A DNA stretch of 64,000 nucleotides from Sistotremastrum niveocremeum HHB9708 (lineage: Eukaryota; Basidiomycota; Agaricomycetes; Sistotremastrales; Sistotremastraceae): assembly GCA_001630475.1 (NCBI GenBank), contig KV419396.1, forward strand, positions 682,001 through 746,000, written 5' to 3'. Shown here piece by piece: positions 10,865 to 22,506 of this stretch (position 1 is its first letter; every line of letters starts with the position of its first letter). The translations under genes were made by a program, and so were the position numbers. The notes under the pieces are model-generated. The model was not told the DNA's origin and made no database searches. It saw only the letters and a program-made list of their open reading frames with translations.

Positions 10865-12064
10865 TTACTTGCGGCCATTTTTCCGCTTTTTGGCGGGTGA
10901 CGATGCAGGAGTTGTAGCGGTAGAAGCGGCTGCTGGTGCAGGGGATGCAGCGGGTTTGGCGGCGACGGGCTTGGCGCCCTGGCTTTTCTTCTGGGCCTTG
11001 GGCTTAGGCTTGCTATGCATGAGGTTGAGTAAAAGGGACCCAAGGGTACCCGTGAGGACAAGGAAGAGCCAACGGGGAATCATTGTCGTGTAATCATAGA
11101 ATTTTTGGAAGCCGATGGAAAACCAGTCGAGGAGGAATTCCCTGATTGCCGGTCAGGTCGGGCGCTGGCACATGAATATAGTGTACACGTACCTCTTGCC
11201 GCCTGGGGCGAAGATAGAGGACCAAGGAGGGGTATCGAGGTATCGCTTTTCCAATAGCCAATTTCTCATGAGCTCGGGGTTGGGGCGAAGTGCTTGGGCA
11301 CTGTAGAATCGGAGTGTCTGTCCTCGGTTCGAAGCCACAACGAGCATGGGACCCCTGGGTGATACGTGAATACGAGATCGACATTGACTTGTATAATTAA
11401 TTACCTCCACACATTCCATTTGGTGGTGACCCTAAGCATAGTGTTGGATACGCTCCTATAAGTCGGGACAGGAATGCGCACCTCGTAACATTCATGTAGT
11501 CAATACGAGCCCAACGAACTTCCGGGAGGTCTCCAGCTTCGAGGGTCATGTTGTATGCCTCGTCGAATTTCTTATCGAAGATGGAGGAAATGCCATCCTT
11601 CTGGGCGGCGGTCACAGAACTTTCGCAATAGTGAGACAGTGTCCCCTCTGACGAGAGAACAGAGCATACATAATGATGAGCCATATCCTGTCCAGCTCCT
11701 CCTCCTCCGTCAAGACCTCTCTGACGACCAGGTCTTCATAGTTGTCGTCCGTTATCATGGTAATTCGAGGGTCCCATAGTTTGGCTATCTCTGCCTTCAT
11801 TTGTTCCAGTCTTTCTGTGACATTGACACCGGAGCGACTGAGAAGTGCTCCAAGGGGTCCAGAGGTGATAAGAGAGGTAACGTCGAAGAGGGAGCCACCG
11901 GTCTTCGAACTCTCCTTACTAGGAGTATAGGCCGCTTTGGCAGAGTCCAGCGAGTTCGAGGGGACTGGCTGTCCTGGTTTCCATCCCTCTGACATATACT
12001 GAGCCTGGGCGACGTTGGCGACGACGAGCAGGGTCGAGAGCGCTAGACTAAGAAATGTCCTCAT
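10865..12064 (-). CDS. Thioredoxin-fold ER membrane protein without CxxC
   Basis: I do not recognise a named orthologue. A signal peptide (MRTFLSLALSTLLVVANVAQAQ) begins at 12064. A lumenal domain follows with thioredoxin-like order: LDRIWLIIIS, a helical stretch, VRWARIDYMNVTR, then WNVWRGPMLVVASNRGQTL. Residues LLDWFSIGFQKF precede a single membrane segment (MIPRWLFLVLTGTLGSLLL). The cytosolic tail is short and rich in Lys, Ala and Pro and ends KKRKNGRK. No CxxC is visible, so a redox role is unlikely; a chaperone or adaptor role is possible. Five exons joined at canonical sites. Start codons of this gene and KEX1 are 118 bp apart and divergent, so they may share a promoter; both products enter the secretory pathway. 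Confidence 0.7.
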
Positions 12065-12182
12065 AGTTGATGGTGGCGACTAAGCAGGCGTGCGACCAAA
12101 CTGATCCAGTGATCGTCTCCTGACGGGTCAGATTGGGAACTGCCACAACGCAGCCCGTCACTCTTTCATCTTTGCCCTCACA

Positions 12183-14615
12183 ATGCCGCCTTCAAGATTA
12201 GGCATTTTCTCTTCGTTTCCTTTCCTTTTCACTCTTTGTCTCTTAATTCTTTCAAGTCATGCCGCCCCGCCAAAAGGTCAGCACAACGTCAAAGAGCCAC
12301 GGATGCTTTTCTTATTATTCGCATTAGCAACTTCATCAGCATCTTTCTACATTCCTTCATTGCCAGACCTACCAATAGACCCAGCAAAACCTCTGCACAT
12401 GTATGGAGGGCATATATCGTCAGATCCTCACGCAGCAACGGCGCCTGAAGACCAAATTACCCCGCACATTTATTTCTTCATGCTCAAGGCTCGAAGGCTG
12501 GCTGACAGGGAGCGGATTGTCTTTTGGTTTAACGTAGGTGACTTCTCAGCTATTTGGTTTCACATTAAACAGCGATCCAGGGCGGCCCTGGGTGCTCGTC
12601 GTTCGATGGTTTGTTGATGGAAGCAGGTCCATTCCGCATAGATGGCAAGGGAGGCTTGAAAGTTACGGAAGGAGGGTGGGATGAATATACAACCATGGTC
12701 TTTCGTACGTCTGTGTTCGTCAGTCGAGGCTGTTCTAACTGGCTTATAGTCGACCAGCCTGTTGGCACTGGTCTTTCATATACCAGCACAGACAACTATG
12801 TCCATGAATTAGATGAAGTATGTCATTTTGCTGGCGACAGAAGGTGTATTAATGTCTTTCTCCTCACCCAGGCAGCAGCCCAAGTTGTCCAATTCCTGCG
12901 CAATTTCTACGAAATCTTTCCTGAATATAAAGCTATGGACGTACGTTCTGGCAGCTGTCTAGTCTCATTGGAGTCTGCGACTGAATTACCAATGACAGAC
13001 CTACCTTGCGGGCGAAAGTTATGCTGGGCAATATATTCCTTACATCGGCGAGTCTTCGTCTGCTTGTGCCTGTGATATGTCTTCTGACAGCCTCATAGCC
13101 AAGGCAATCCTTGATTCTAACGTTCCTACACCTCTCAAAGGAGTTGCTATTGGGAATGGTTGGATCGATGCCATGTCCCAGTATCCTGCATACGTTGAAT
13201 ACGCCGCCAAATACGGAATTATTAAGGAGGGATCAGAGGTACTTGAACTCTGATGTTGCTGCTTGCACACAATTGACCTATCTATGCAGGAGCATACTGG
13301 CGCCTTAGAAAGTCTCGATACTTGCCTCAATTTACTCAACCAGACGCAAGGCCTTGTCCCCGTGTCTAATGTCTACTGTGAATCTCTGATGGGCAGTCTT
13401 TTGTCGGGCTTATATAAGGAGTATGCCTGACCATCTTCTGCGTGTATCTCCAAATTCTGATCGAGAGCTAGAATTGGAGGCAAGAAAGTCTGCATGAATG
13501 TGTACGACGTGAGGCTATCCGACGAATATCCTGCTTGTGGAATGAACTGGCCACCGGATCTCAAAGATGTGACAAAATATCTTAGGGTATGCTTAATCTA
13601 TCCCACTCTCCCATCTAGTTAATGCCATTCTTAGCGACCAGATGTCGTCATGGCCTTGCATGCTGGTGACAAATCGGAAGCATGGCAAGAATGCAATGGG
13701 CGAGTGGGAGGCGAGTTAACGAACAGACATTCTACATCGGCCATAACATTACTCCCTGATCTGCTGGAACACATCAATATTTTACTATTCTCTGGAGATC
13801 AAGATTTCATCTGCAATTATATCGGGACAGAAAATCTCGTGAATTCGTTGGAATGGAACGGAGCAGTTGGATTAGGCGTAAGTACGACGATCATTATCTC
13901 GTACACCCTCCTCATTTTTGCTTGCGTTTTAGAGCAGCGCGGAAACCTTGCCTTGGGCTGTGGACGGAATCGACGCTGGCACGTGGATCACATCGCGAAA
14001 TCTGACCTATGTAAAGGTTTTCAATGCCTCTCACATGGTTCCTTATGATGTACCCCACATCGCACACGACATGATGCTTCGGTTCATGGGCGTCGACTTC
14101 TCCCAGATTGCCAGTGGATCAGCTAAGATCCCCTCAAATGTTGGAAACGACACGAAGCCGGCGCTGATCCCTACAACTGAGGAAGAAGCCCAAGAAACCC
14201 CTGTTAGCAGTGGCAATTCTCCTGAACAAGACAAAGCTATGTGGGAAGGTCGGTGCCGTTCATGAATTATATTCGTCAATGGCTGAGAGGATTCTTTCTC
14301 CTAGCGTATTATAACGCTGGCTCTGCAGCTTTGACTTTAGTCATCATTGCCTTGCTCATTGGACTTTTCTTCTTCTGCCGTTCAAGACGTCGCCGACTTC
14401 AGTCGAATTCGCCACAAAGATATGACCCAGAAGAAACGATACCACTCAGTCAAAATTTGGCCAGCGCCAATGGATCTCGCATGGGTGGTCTAGATGATGA
14501 TGATGAAAGCCGACGTCGCAAAGGGAAGAGTCGTGGTACAGAACCAGCACAAGCTGTGTTTGACGTCGGAGATAGCGATGGAGAGGAAGACTACAAGGAC
14601 TTGAGGCGACCATAA
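12183..14615 (+). CDS. KEX1: Pheromone-processing carboxypeptidase KEX1
   Basis: Golgi/late-secretory type I membrane carboxypeptidase that trims Lys/Arg from the C-termini of peptides cut by KEX2, including mating pheromones. Signal peptide at 12183 ([20 protein letters not shown]). S10 motifs: [32 protein letters not shown], the nucleophile in [16 protein letters not shown], the Asp in [15 protein letters not shown] and the His in [13 protein letters not shown]. The transmembrane segment near 14330-14375 ([17 protein letters not shown]) precedes a basic then acidic tail that ends at 14615. This membrane anchor separates KEX1 from the carboxypeptidase upstream. The intron at 13048-13098 has a GC donor (G|GCGAGT), needed to keep the frame. 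An optional 51-nt in-frame intron may lie at 12278-12328. Confidence 0.93.
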
Positions 14616-14775
14616 TAGATTGTGTCGCTTGGCTTGGTTTTCTTTCGGGCCTTCGATGTTATTATACAGTGTATTAAAATAATCAACCCGGCTGGGATCG
14701 CGATGGACAACAGTGTGGATTAAATACGTAGTGGCCGACGACATGTGCAAGTAAACAGGAACATCAGAGAACGCA

Positions 14776-17530
14776 TTATAGCCAAATCTCCTCAATCTGA
14801 TATGGTTTCACTCCTGCGTTGGCCTCCTGGAGTGTCTGCCGCGATCTGCGCTCAGCCGAGGCTTTAGAATCTGCCTCATCTGGGTTCGCGGCTCGAGTCT
14901 GAGCCTTGACGAATGGCTCGAGTGGTCCCCTCAGATCTTCCAGGTCCATAGTGATATGAATCTGAGGATTGAGGCACTTAGACAGGCGTTGCAAGAATGT
15001 TCTGGAGCGCTGATCCTGGAGCAACAGAACGAAATTGGTGTCAATAAAGACCTGGAGGAACACGATGATCTGTGGAAAGAAAATTCAGCTGACATAGACC
15101 CGTTGTGAAGGAGTTTGCAAGACACGAACATTCTCTAGTGGTGGCATACCCTCCGCCTTTCTTTTGAACGTCCACTTGCTTTTCTTTCCTTTTGGCTTTT
15201 TCGTATTCGTATCTCCCTCGGGAGCTTGGGCAGGGACTTCGGTGAAGCCCAGAGTGGGACCCTTGGCACTCCATTTCTGGACCCATGTGGTGAGAAGCTC
15301 CAACAAATCCATTATCTCCTCCGTGGACGAGATTTGTCGTTTAATTGCTGACCGTAAGGATGCGGCTGAAGTTTTATATTGGACGCATAGTGTCAGGAAT
15401 TCCGACAGGGGCGGTACATTGGCAGTGGCCTCTTGATCGACGGCCATGGCGTTTTCGGAAGCCTGGCCTTTGCTTTTGTGCGCGACGAAGACGGAGTGAA
15501 GAAGCGACATGAGACTATCTTCTGTGATATCAGGTACGAAACGGATCGCTTCTGTGAGTGTATCCTGCGCGTCGGATATGGTCAGATACTCAGCAATGAG
15601 GGGCTTAGTTTACTAACCCAATCTCCCCGTTGTTGCAAGGCAGTCGTAACTCCCCCTTCGAGCATCCCTTGAGAAACAAGTCTTCGGTTCAGAAGATAGG
15701 ACACGACTTTTGGTGAGTAAGGGCAGTTGGCATGGGAGGCCTCAGGAATCAGTATCGTATGGAGCAGCCTTGAGACTAGTCTGTGGGACATGAATGGTTT
15801 AACATTTTCCTTGTCCTTCCCGTGGTGTTTGGTGCTCTGGTCCGGGCGAGTGCCATGGGGAGCTCCTTGATCGTCAGGTGCGCCAGTAGGTGGTTCGAGC
15901 TCAGCTTGAAGCTTCTCGGTCTCGAGGCGTATCCATTCCATGAATATTTCGTTGGCACGTTCGGGAACGTTTTGTTCGAGGGCGACTCGCACTCGGCCCA
16001 CAACATCCTCGTGTGGATCTGAGGTAATATTCGAAGAATCGTCATCTGGTTGTCTTAACCATTTGGATGTGGCGTTTCTTCGACCCATGGCATTAGAGAT
16101 TGTAGACTCCGCCGGTAGGACCACAGGTACAATAAATGCGGTTGATCGCGCTTGGGAAGCGGATTTGCTTTTCGTCGATGTATTGGAGGAGAGGATAAGT
16201 ATGCATTGTGTTGGTGTACAAGTCAGACTTGTGGTGACATGTTTCGACTCTGTTGTTAAATTTGAAGGAATGTGGATCTTGTGGGACGCTAGGACTACTG
16301 AATATCGGACGTCCCATACAAGCAAATCGATTTCGGGAGAAGAATGCGAAGTGACTGCCATGGCGACATGAGATGATGTCATGGCCGATATTCGAGGCGG
16401 GATATGGGAGGAAGTCGAAGAAGTCGAGGGGATGAACAGGGTTCGGTTCAGGAGGGTAGGTTCAGTCAGTGGTGTCAGCACCGGTGAGCCATTGGCACTC
16501 TCCAAGATGAATGAGCACCATTTACTCGAAGACACTTATGAAAGGTCAGTACATGATATTTGTTATGAAAAATGACGCACTGAGAACCGAGAGAACGCCT
16601 GAAATGCTGAAGGATACCTCACGCACATCCTGACATAATTTGAGAAAATTGGATGAAAGAAAAGGGCATAGATAGTACCTTGATGTCTTCTTTCGGTAAA
16701 GGTATGGAAATGGGATCTAAGATCTTAATGGCGTCTTCGTCTGGAATTACGGTAGACAACTGCAAAGCCAAGTCACCGTCGCATTTCCCGACGACAATTG
16801 ATATCAAGGCGGCGGGAGAGATTTGGTGGCCAACATGAAATGATCTTTCATTTCGATTGAATATGGATGCATGAAGCACCTCCAGATTTTTTGTGTGGGT
16901 GGCTTTTCGAACGGAAGACAAATCTGACTTGAGCAAAGACAGATCGCCAGTCCTTGAGACAACAGCCAGACGAGAAGGCAAGGATGCTGGGGCGAAGATG
17001 GAATGCACACGATCTTCCATCTAAATCACAAAATTAATCCTGCACCATATAGATTGAAAGTGCTTATTCGACGCACCACAGTTCTCTGCGTTTGACTGCT
17101 CCCCATATTGTCCCCTCCTTTCACATCACGATCCCACCGACAGATGACACGTCCATTCTCTGACTCTGCTTGGTCTGCACTGGACTCGAGGACACAATAT
17201 ATAGCATGGACTTGCTGGCCGTCTTCAGACGTCTCGATGCGGGAAACAGCATTGGTCGAAAAGAATGTTGATGGACCCAGAGTTTTGGAAGATTGAGGAT
17301 GTAAAGATGACAGCTATATGCAGACGATCAGGATGTGAAATCCCTTAGAATAATATGCAACACACATCAATGACATGCAAGCCGTCTCCTTGGACAGCTA
17401 AAGTGACGGCACCCTCTCCATCATTATCTGGTTCGTGAGACGCGTATATGTATGGTTGTGAGGTATTTCTTGTGGGAAGGCTGTAACTAGCCAACACATA
17501 AGGTTCGCCGATGCTACAACCGGTGCTCAT
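14776..17530 (-). CDS. Probable U3 snoRNP / t-UTP subunit (UTP8/NOL11-like)
   Basis: Likely a small-subunit processome protein that links rDNA transcription to early pre-rRNA processing. The start at 17530 opens with a propeller-like N-terminus (VTLAVQGDGLHVID, then SSLHPQSSKTLGPSTFFS, SRIETSEDGQQVHAIYCVLE). Later exons give blade-like repeats (LAVVSRTGDLSLLKSD, VLTPLTEPTLLNRTLFI, IDLLVWDVRYSVVLA). The C-terminus is helical, with FMSHRLVSRLLHTILIPEAS, DTLTEAIRFVPDITEDSLMS and DTNFVLLLQDQRSRTFLQRL, and a basic KPKGKKSKWTFKRK stretch. Domain order fits UTP8/NOL11 but sequence similarity to named members is weak by eye, so another propeller-helix protein is possible. Six exons with canonical introns; stop at 14776. 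Confidence 0.55.
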
Positions 17531-18163
17531 TGCGAGTTGCGATTGAAGAAGAAAGTGGCAAAACAAAAAAGTAAATTCCCACGGCCTTCGGGGCAAGCGC
17601 TCAAGTCGAAAGATCAAAAACATATTCAGTCTCACTTGGGCCATCGAATTTGATTTCAGGAGCATACAGTGTATGAATTCTGAACATCTAGTATACATTT
17701 AATTTTCTCTAAAGAGCATCCTCATGCTTTAACTGAGCCCAACGTTCGGTAGTCAGCGTTCACACGAGAGATTGGGAAAATGTTTTGGCTGCAGGAGATT
17801 TAGTGCCCACTGCCCAGCGAAAGGCCTGAAGTGCGGCAGAGACCATTGAAACAAAGTCAGGAACGCCTGCAAGAAGATTTGGATGTGGTCGATGGGACAA
17901 GCAGCATATTAACTATTTCAGTTGCCTTCGAGGTGACGCAACCAGAACTCATATACTCTTCTTAGAAGCAAATATTCGGCCAATTGAGTGCCCCGTTCAA
18001 CAAGCGTCACAAGACATAAGAGCTAAGCAATGGTTGTAATGCTCAGGTGGATCAGTCTGGCAAAGAGCAAGAGAATTCCAACTCCGGCCGCTGCAGCGAA
18101 CCCCAGAGCGCGACACGTTCGCGGCAAGCAGGCGTGGCTTCAACGGCCACAACATCTTGGGCG
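17531..18163. other. Intergenic region, divergent promoters
   Basis: 633 bp between divergent starts. I see no tRNA, repeat or convincing exon. An open frame runs from 18047 into the acyltransferase start, but its residues are low in conservation signals, so it reads as 5' untranslated sequence. Confidence 0.5.
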
Positions 18164-19346
18164 ATGTCCTTGGTCTCTTTCTTTCTTAAACCTGTCGCCT
18201 ATTTATCTCTCCCCATCTTCGTCCTGCACTCCCTTTCCAAACAGTCTCCTATGATCCGATACTACGTCCGCGTCGCCCTCTATCTATCAACCCTAGGCCT
18301 TGCATCAGCATGGGGTGTTATCGTCTCCATCGGAATGACTCTCATAGGACGACGCTTTGATATAAACTACATCGTCGCCCGAAGCTTCCATTTCCTCGCC
18401 GGAAATGCTATGGGCATTAAGTTCCAGTTAGAGGGCGAAGAGCATTTAGACTCGGTCAGACCCGCGATCCTGGTTGGCAATCACCAGAGCATGTTGGATA
18501 TCTTATATCTTGGCCGGTCAGTCCAAGTGGAACGCACGGTACCAAAGAACGCCCCGGTGACATTATAGATCCTACAGCATCCTCCCCAAGCGATCGTCCA
18601 TCCTGGCCAAGAAAGAACTGCTCTGGACGCCCATTCTGGGCCAGTTCATGCTGCTCTCCGGCGCCGTCTTTGTCGATCGTGGTAACAGCAAGAAGGCACT
18701 TCAGTCGCTTGCTGCTGCAGGTGCGACCATGAACGAGCAACAGACCGCCATCTGGATCTTCCCGGAAGGAACAAGGACGAACCAGGAGGCTCCGGACTTG
18801 CTACCTTTCAAGAAAGGCGCATTCCACCTTGCAGTCCAAGCAGGAGCCCCGGTGATTCCGGTTGTATGTGAGAATTACTGGAAGTTGTATCGGAAGGGCG
18901 TTTTCGAGCCAGGGACGCTTAAATTGAGAGGTAGACTCCGAAACCCTTGATGTTTTGAAAGCATTTCAGGTATGCTGACTGTGGCGTTAGTGCTTCCGCC
19001 TATTCCGACGACAGGCCTCACGGCGGCAGACGTAAACGACCTCGCTACACGGACACGAGAACAGATGTTGGCGGTTCTACGCGAGATCTCGAGTGCGGTT
19101 CCTGGGTCAACAAAGCCTTCTGAAGAAGCAGCTGACACGTCTAAATCGCAAACTCCCACACCCTCGGAGACGACGCCGCTGTTGGCAAAGGTAGATTCAT
19201 CAGAGGGGTCGGTGTCGGGGGCAGGGGAACGGTCAGAGTCAGCTACATTTGTGCGGAAGCAGGACTGGAGCGAAACGTCGAGTGTTGGGAACGAAACTGA
19301 AGAGGACGAGGGTATGATTCTGGTCGGACGACCAAGTTCGTCATGA
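18164..19346 (+). CDS. 1-acyl-sn-glycerol-3-phosphate acyltransferase (PlsC family)
   Basis: Acylates lysophosphatidic acid to phosphatidic acid in the ER, the second acylation in glycerolipid synthesis (SLC1-like). N-terminal membrane segments (LVSFFLKPVAYLSLPIFVLH, RVALYLSTLGLASAWGVIVS) precede the four acyltransferase blocks: NHQSMLD (catalytic NHx4D), KRSSILAKKELLWTPILGQ, the IFPEGTRTNQ glycerol-phosphate-binding block and PVIPVV. Three exons, introns at about 18520-18569 and 18932-18990. After the catalytic domain the protein has a Ser/Glu-rich tail to 19346. The start at 18164 was preferred to the in-frame ATG at 18047 because the hydrophobic N-terminus begins directly there. Confidence 0.92.
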
Positions 19347-19724
19347 GTAGGGTACAATAGTAATGCGGATCTAATATTCATGCAGGGTGTGGACGTAGCC
19401 CAGACAAGTAAGCGGAAGGAACCATCGCATACAGAGGCGAGGCCTAATCGGGCAACTGTTTCGGACGAAAAAGGAAATTGGTCGGTCGAGTGTGGCAGGG
19501 TCGATGATCCGAATATTCTGCATTCACTGCCCCCGAATTCCCTCGCTCGTGTTTTTTTCTTCTTTGACTTTGCACGACCGCGTCCCCCCTCGGCTTCGCT
19601 GCCGATCTCCGATTTTGAACACTCGGCTCCTTATTTATACAGTCCACGTTCGTTGGCCAATATTCTGCTTTCCCCACCTCTTCGCTCCCTTTCCCATCAC
19701 CTCGCCCTCTTGCTCTCAACCCCC
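19347..19724. other. Intergenic region with TATA-like box
   Basis: 378 bp between tandem genes. A TATTTATA-like element lies at 19632-19639, about 90 bp before the phosphodiesterase start, and the sequence after it is strongly pyrimidine-rich, as in many fungal core promoters. Promoter assignment is inference. Confidence 0.4.
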
Positions 19725-21266
19725 ATGGCCAACTTCATCGCTGCCCGCAATTCCCATCCGAATAGTCTCCCCGAGTGCTGGGGTCATCGTGGTGTACGTT
19801 CTGCTCAACTTCTTCGTCATCGTCTCTCTTATCAGCATTCTCTGCAGGCTTCAGCTGCGTGGCCAGAGAACACCCTCGCCAGCTTCCAAGGAGCCATTAG
19901 GGACGGTGCACATGCCATAGAATCTGGTGAATGAGCGGTTCATCCTGCAGCTTCATCTTCCCTTCTCTTTCATCTCTACCCCTTCTTCATCACCTCTTTC
20001 GTACCCCTTTTCTTCATTTTTTGTTTCGTATATTGTCCTCAAGGGACATCCTACCCGCCGCCATTCTTGTCGTGCCATTCTGGCGTGAACGTTCCGTGAC
20101 ACCCTGCCCAGATGTCCATGTCAGCCTCGATAACCACCTTATCATGTTTCACGATCCCGATCTCTTGCGCACAACTGGCAGTAAAGGTAAGCGTGTACCC
20201 GTAATCTATCGTATTACTCTTTCTTACGTTTACCGTCAGGTATGACTATTTGCGCTTTAGGCCCCACCCGGCGTTTACCCGTGTTTCTCCAGGCTTGATC
20301 AGAGAACGAAACTGGTATGGCGAGGACGGAATGGAGCATCTTCAGACTCTCAAGGAGCCGAGACAACACATCCCCACTTTTGCAGAAACAGTTTCCCTTC
20401 TTATGCAGGCGCGATCCGCATCACAAATGGCGCTACGTTCACCTAAAACTAACATAAGCCACTTTAGCCTGAAAACAAGCACATTACCTTCAACGTCGAC
20501 GTCAAGATTCAGAATGACCCTAATCGCCTCTTCTCTCTTATGCACGAAGTCATCACAGCCCAGCCGAATTGGGAGACCGATCTCGCTCCCAGAATCCTCC
20601 TTGGACTCTGGCATCCGACATTCTTAAAAGCTGCCATCCACCATTTGCCCTATATCAAAAGAAGTCACATTGGACTCAGTCCCTATATCGCTAGAGAGTT
20701 CTTTTGGGAGGGTGTGGATGCATTCAGCATGGACTTTGGTTCCCTCTGCACTGCGCAGGGTCAAATGTGAGCATCATTTGATTCGTTGTAGTAATGTCTG
20801 ACAACATTCTAGTTTCCTAAAAGAGTGCCAGGCGGCCGGAAAAAAGGTCATGGTTTGGACCGTCAACACACCTGAGCAGATGATGGAGGTATGCTTATGC
20901 ATTCCTTCTCCTTTCGGTCGATACTTACCGATTTCAGGTTGTAAGATGGCGAGCCGATGCAATCATCACTGATGTGACGAAAGTCTGGCTAGATCTTCGT
21001 CGTGGCCTGGAAAGTCAGTGCTGTGCTGTTGCCGCTCTGCACACGCAATGCATACTTACATTCTCCTGTCAGGCGATTACGACAAAGCTGCGGCTCCATA
21101 CGGAGGATTGTTTGGTAGACTATTCCTGTGGACAACGCCGCAGTATTTCACTCCCATCAAGGAGGGCAAGTGGCGTTTGCAGCGATATTTTCTTGAACAA
21201 CAGGCGGGTTCCATGGAGAAGGTCGTTGTCGCCCCGCAGGCTGCTGCCAAGATTGCCGTGGTTTAA
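19725..21266 (+). CDS. Glycerophosphodiester phosphodiesterase family protein
   Basis: Hydrolyses glycerophosphodiesters to glycerol-3-phosphate and an alcohol. The GDPD signature is split over early exons: WGHRGASAAWPENTLASFQ (catalytic His and PENT), then DGAHAIESDVHVSLDNHL, IMFHDPDLLRTTG. The TIM-barrel continues with HIPTFAETVSLLMQ, ITFNVDVKIQNDP, LGLWHPTFL and VMVWTVNTPEQM to AIITDVTKVWLDL. Intron 2 (19927-20111) is about 185 nt, more than three times the usual length here; all others are about 50-70 nt. No signal peptide is seen, so it is probably cytosolic. Ends at 21266. Confidence 0.9.
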
Positions 21267-21617
21267 GTTTAGAGGGTTCTGATGGGTTTTCTCTTTTTTA
21301 ATTGTATAATAGTAGACCGTAGACAGGGATCCCACTTGAATGTAGAGCACATTGTGGCGGTGCATCGTACCTGGAGTACAAACACCAACAGAACCCCTAG
21401 CCGGAAGCATACGACAGCTCGTACGACGCTCGAAACTGGCCGAACAGGAGGAACTGCCGAATGAGAAAGGCCGCGTCAGTCCGTGTCAGTCCTGAGCAGA
21501 AAGACATGGCGGATAAGCGACAGGGGTGTGCGCGGTGAGACGAGGCCGTGCTTGGATATAAATGTAGCGCAAGTAAACCAGAGGCTGAAGCCATCGAGCT
21601 CAGAAAGCCAACTGATC

Positions 21618-22433
21618 ATGTCTGGATCGACCTTCTTTCAGCCAGTCGACATCTCCAAAACTGCGTTGGTCCTGTCAGATGTCCAGGGTACGTATGGTTG
21701 CAAGACTGCTGAGCGCACACTGACGGTTGTTCGTCGCAGATGAAATTTACGGCCGGATGCCAGTGAAGGACCAGGAACGGTACTCGACGAATGTTTTGAA
21801 GTTGTTGACGGGGTTCCGGAAGGAAATCAAAGAACGAGCACGCGGTGCTCAAGGCCCGGCCTATCGAGGGGTGCCATTAATCGTCCATGCGCTCGCACCA
21901 TTCAATTGGAACTCGAATGCATTCTTGAGTCCATCAAACAAGCTTCTGTCCGTATTCGTGGGCGGACTGCAGAAGAAAGGCTTGCTGCCATCTGCTGGAA
22001 GTGAGCCCCTGACGTCGGCTTCTCCATTCACAGGACCAGCTATTCCGACTGCTTTACGGCCCAATGAAGGCTTCTCGGCGCACGAGATAGTCGTGAACCA
22101 CCTGCGACCTTCTGCGTATTCCGGGACAGATCTAAGGGTGTATCTGCGCAGCCGAGGTATCGAGCACGTTGTGCTATGTGGGTGAGTCAGACTTCGTCGA
22201 TTGTGCGCTAATCCGAACCGCTGATGGTGTACCAATGCAGTCTGACCACCTCGGGAACGATATTGAGTACGGCTCTGGGGATGGGCGACGACGACTGGCA
22301 TGTTATAATACCACGAGAGGGATGTTGGGACGACGACGAGAAGGTCTCCAAAATGTTGCTAGATAAAGTTCTCACCCGCTGGGCAGATGTGTGCGATAGC
22401 AAAGATGTCCTGGGTTTAATAGCATCGGAGTGA
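21618..22433 (+). CDS. Isochorismatase-fold hydrolase with degenerate active site
   Basis: Cysteine-hydrolase-fold protein. Three exons, introns near 21689-21739 and 22182-22240. The Asp of the usual D-K-C triad is kept in ALVLSDVQDEIYG. The strand-loop before the third motif reads RPSAYSGTDLRVYLRSRGIE, without the usual Lys. The third motif is VVLCGLTTSGTILSTALGMG, where the catalytic Cys position holds Gly/Thr. Relatives with TSGVxLST at this place are known, so this is probably a lineage feature and not decay. A classical isochorismatase or nicotinamidase reaction is therefore doubtful; substrate unknown. Confidence 0.8.
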
Positions 22434-22435
22434 TG

Positions 22436-22443
22436 TGACGTCA
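22436..22443. promoter_or_regulatory. CRE palindrome
   Basis: A perfect TGACGTCA starts 2 bp after the isochorismatase-fold stop and 63 bp before the next start (22507). It is the second such site in the window. Gene order makes it a promoter element candidate for the downstream Ser-rich gene. Confidence 0.4.
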
Positions 22444-22506
22444 CGCGGTCACACCCTCCCTCCTTATCAGGTCATTGACTCCAACTCGCCGGCGATATAG
22501 TCGACG

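Noticed and set aside
8683-14615. Two carboxypeptidases as a recent tandem duplication
   Set aside because: Motifs, intron positions and the KEX1 membrane anchor differ; they belong to separate S10 subfamilies.
15940-16371. Plus-strand open frame of 143 residues
   Set aside because: Antisense to the UTP8/NOL11-like exon with no recognisable domain.
17531-18163. Possible tRNA or small gene in the 633-bp gap
   Set aside because: No cloverleaf-like pairing, A/B box pair or in-frame exon chain could be found by eye.
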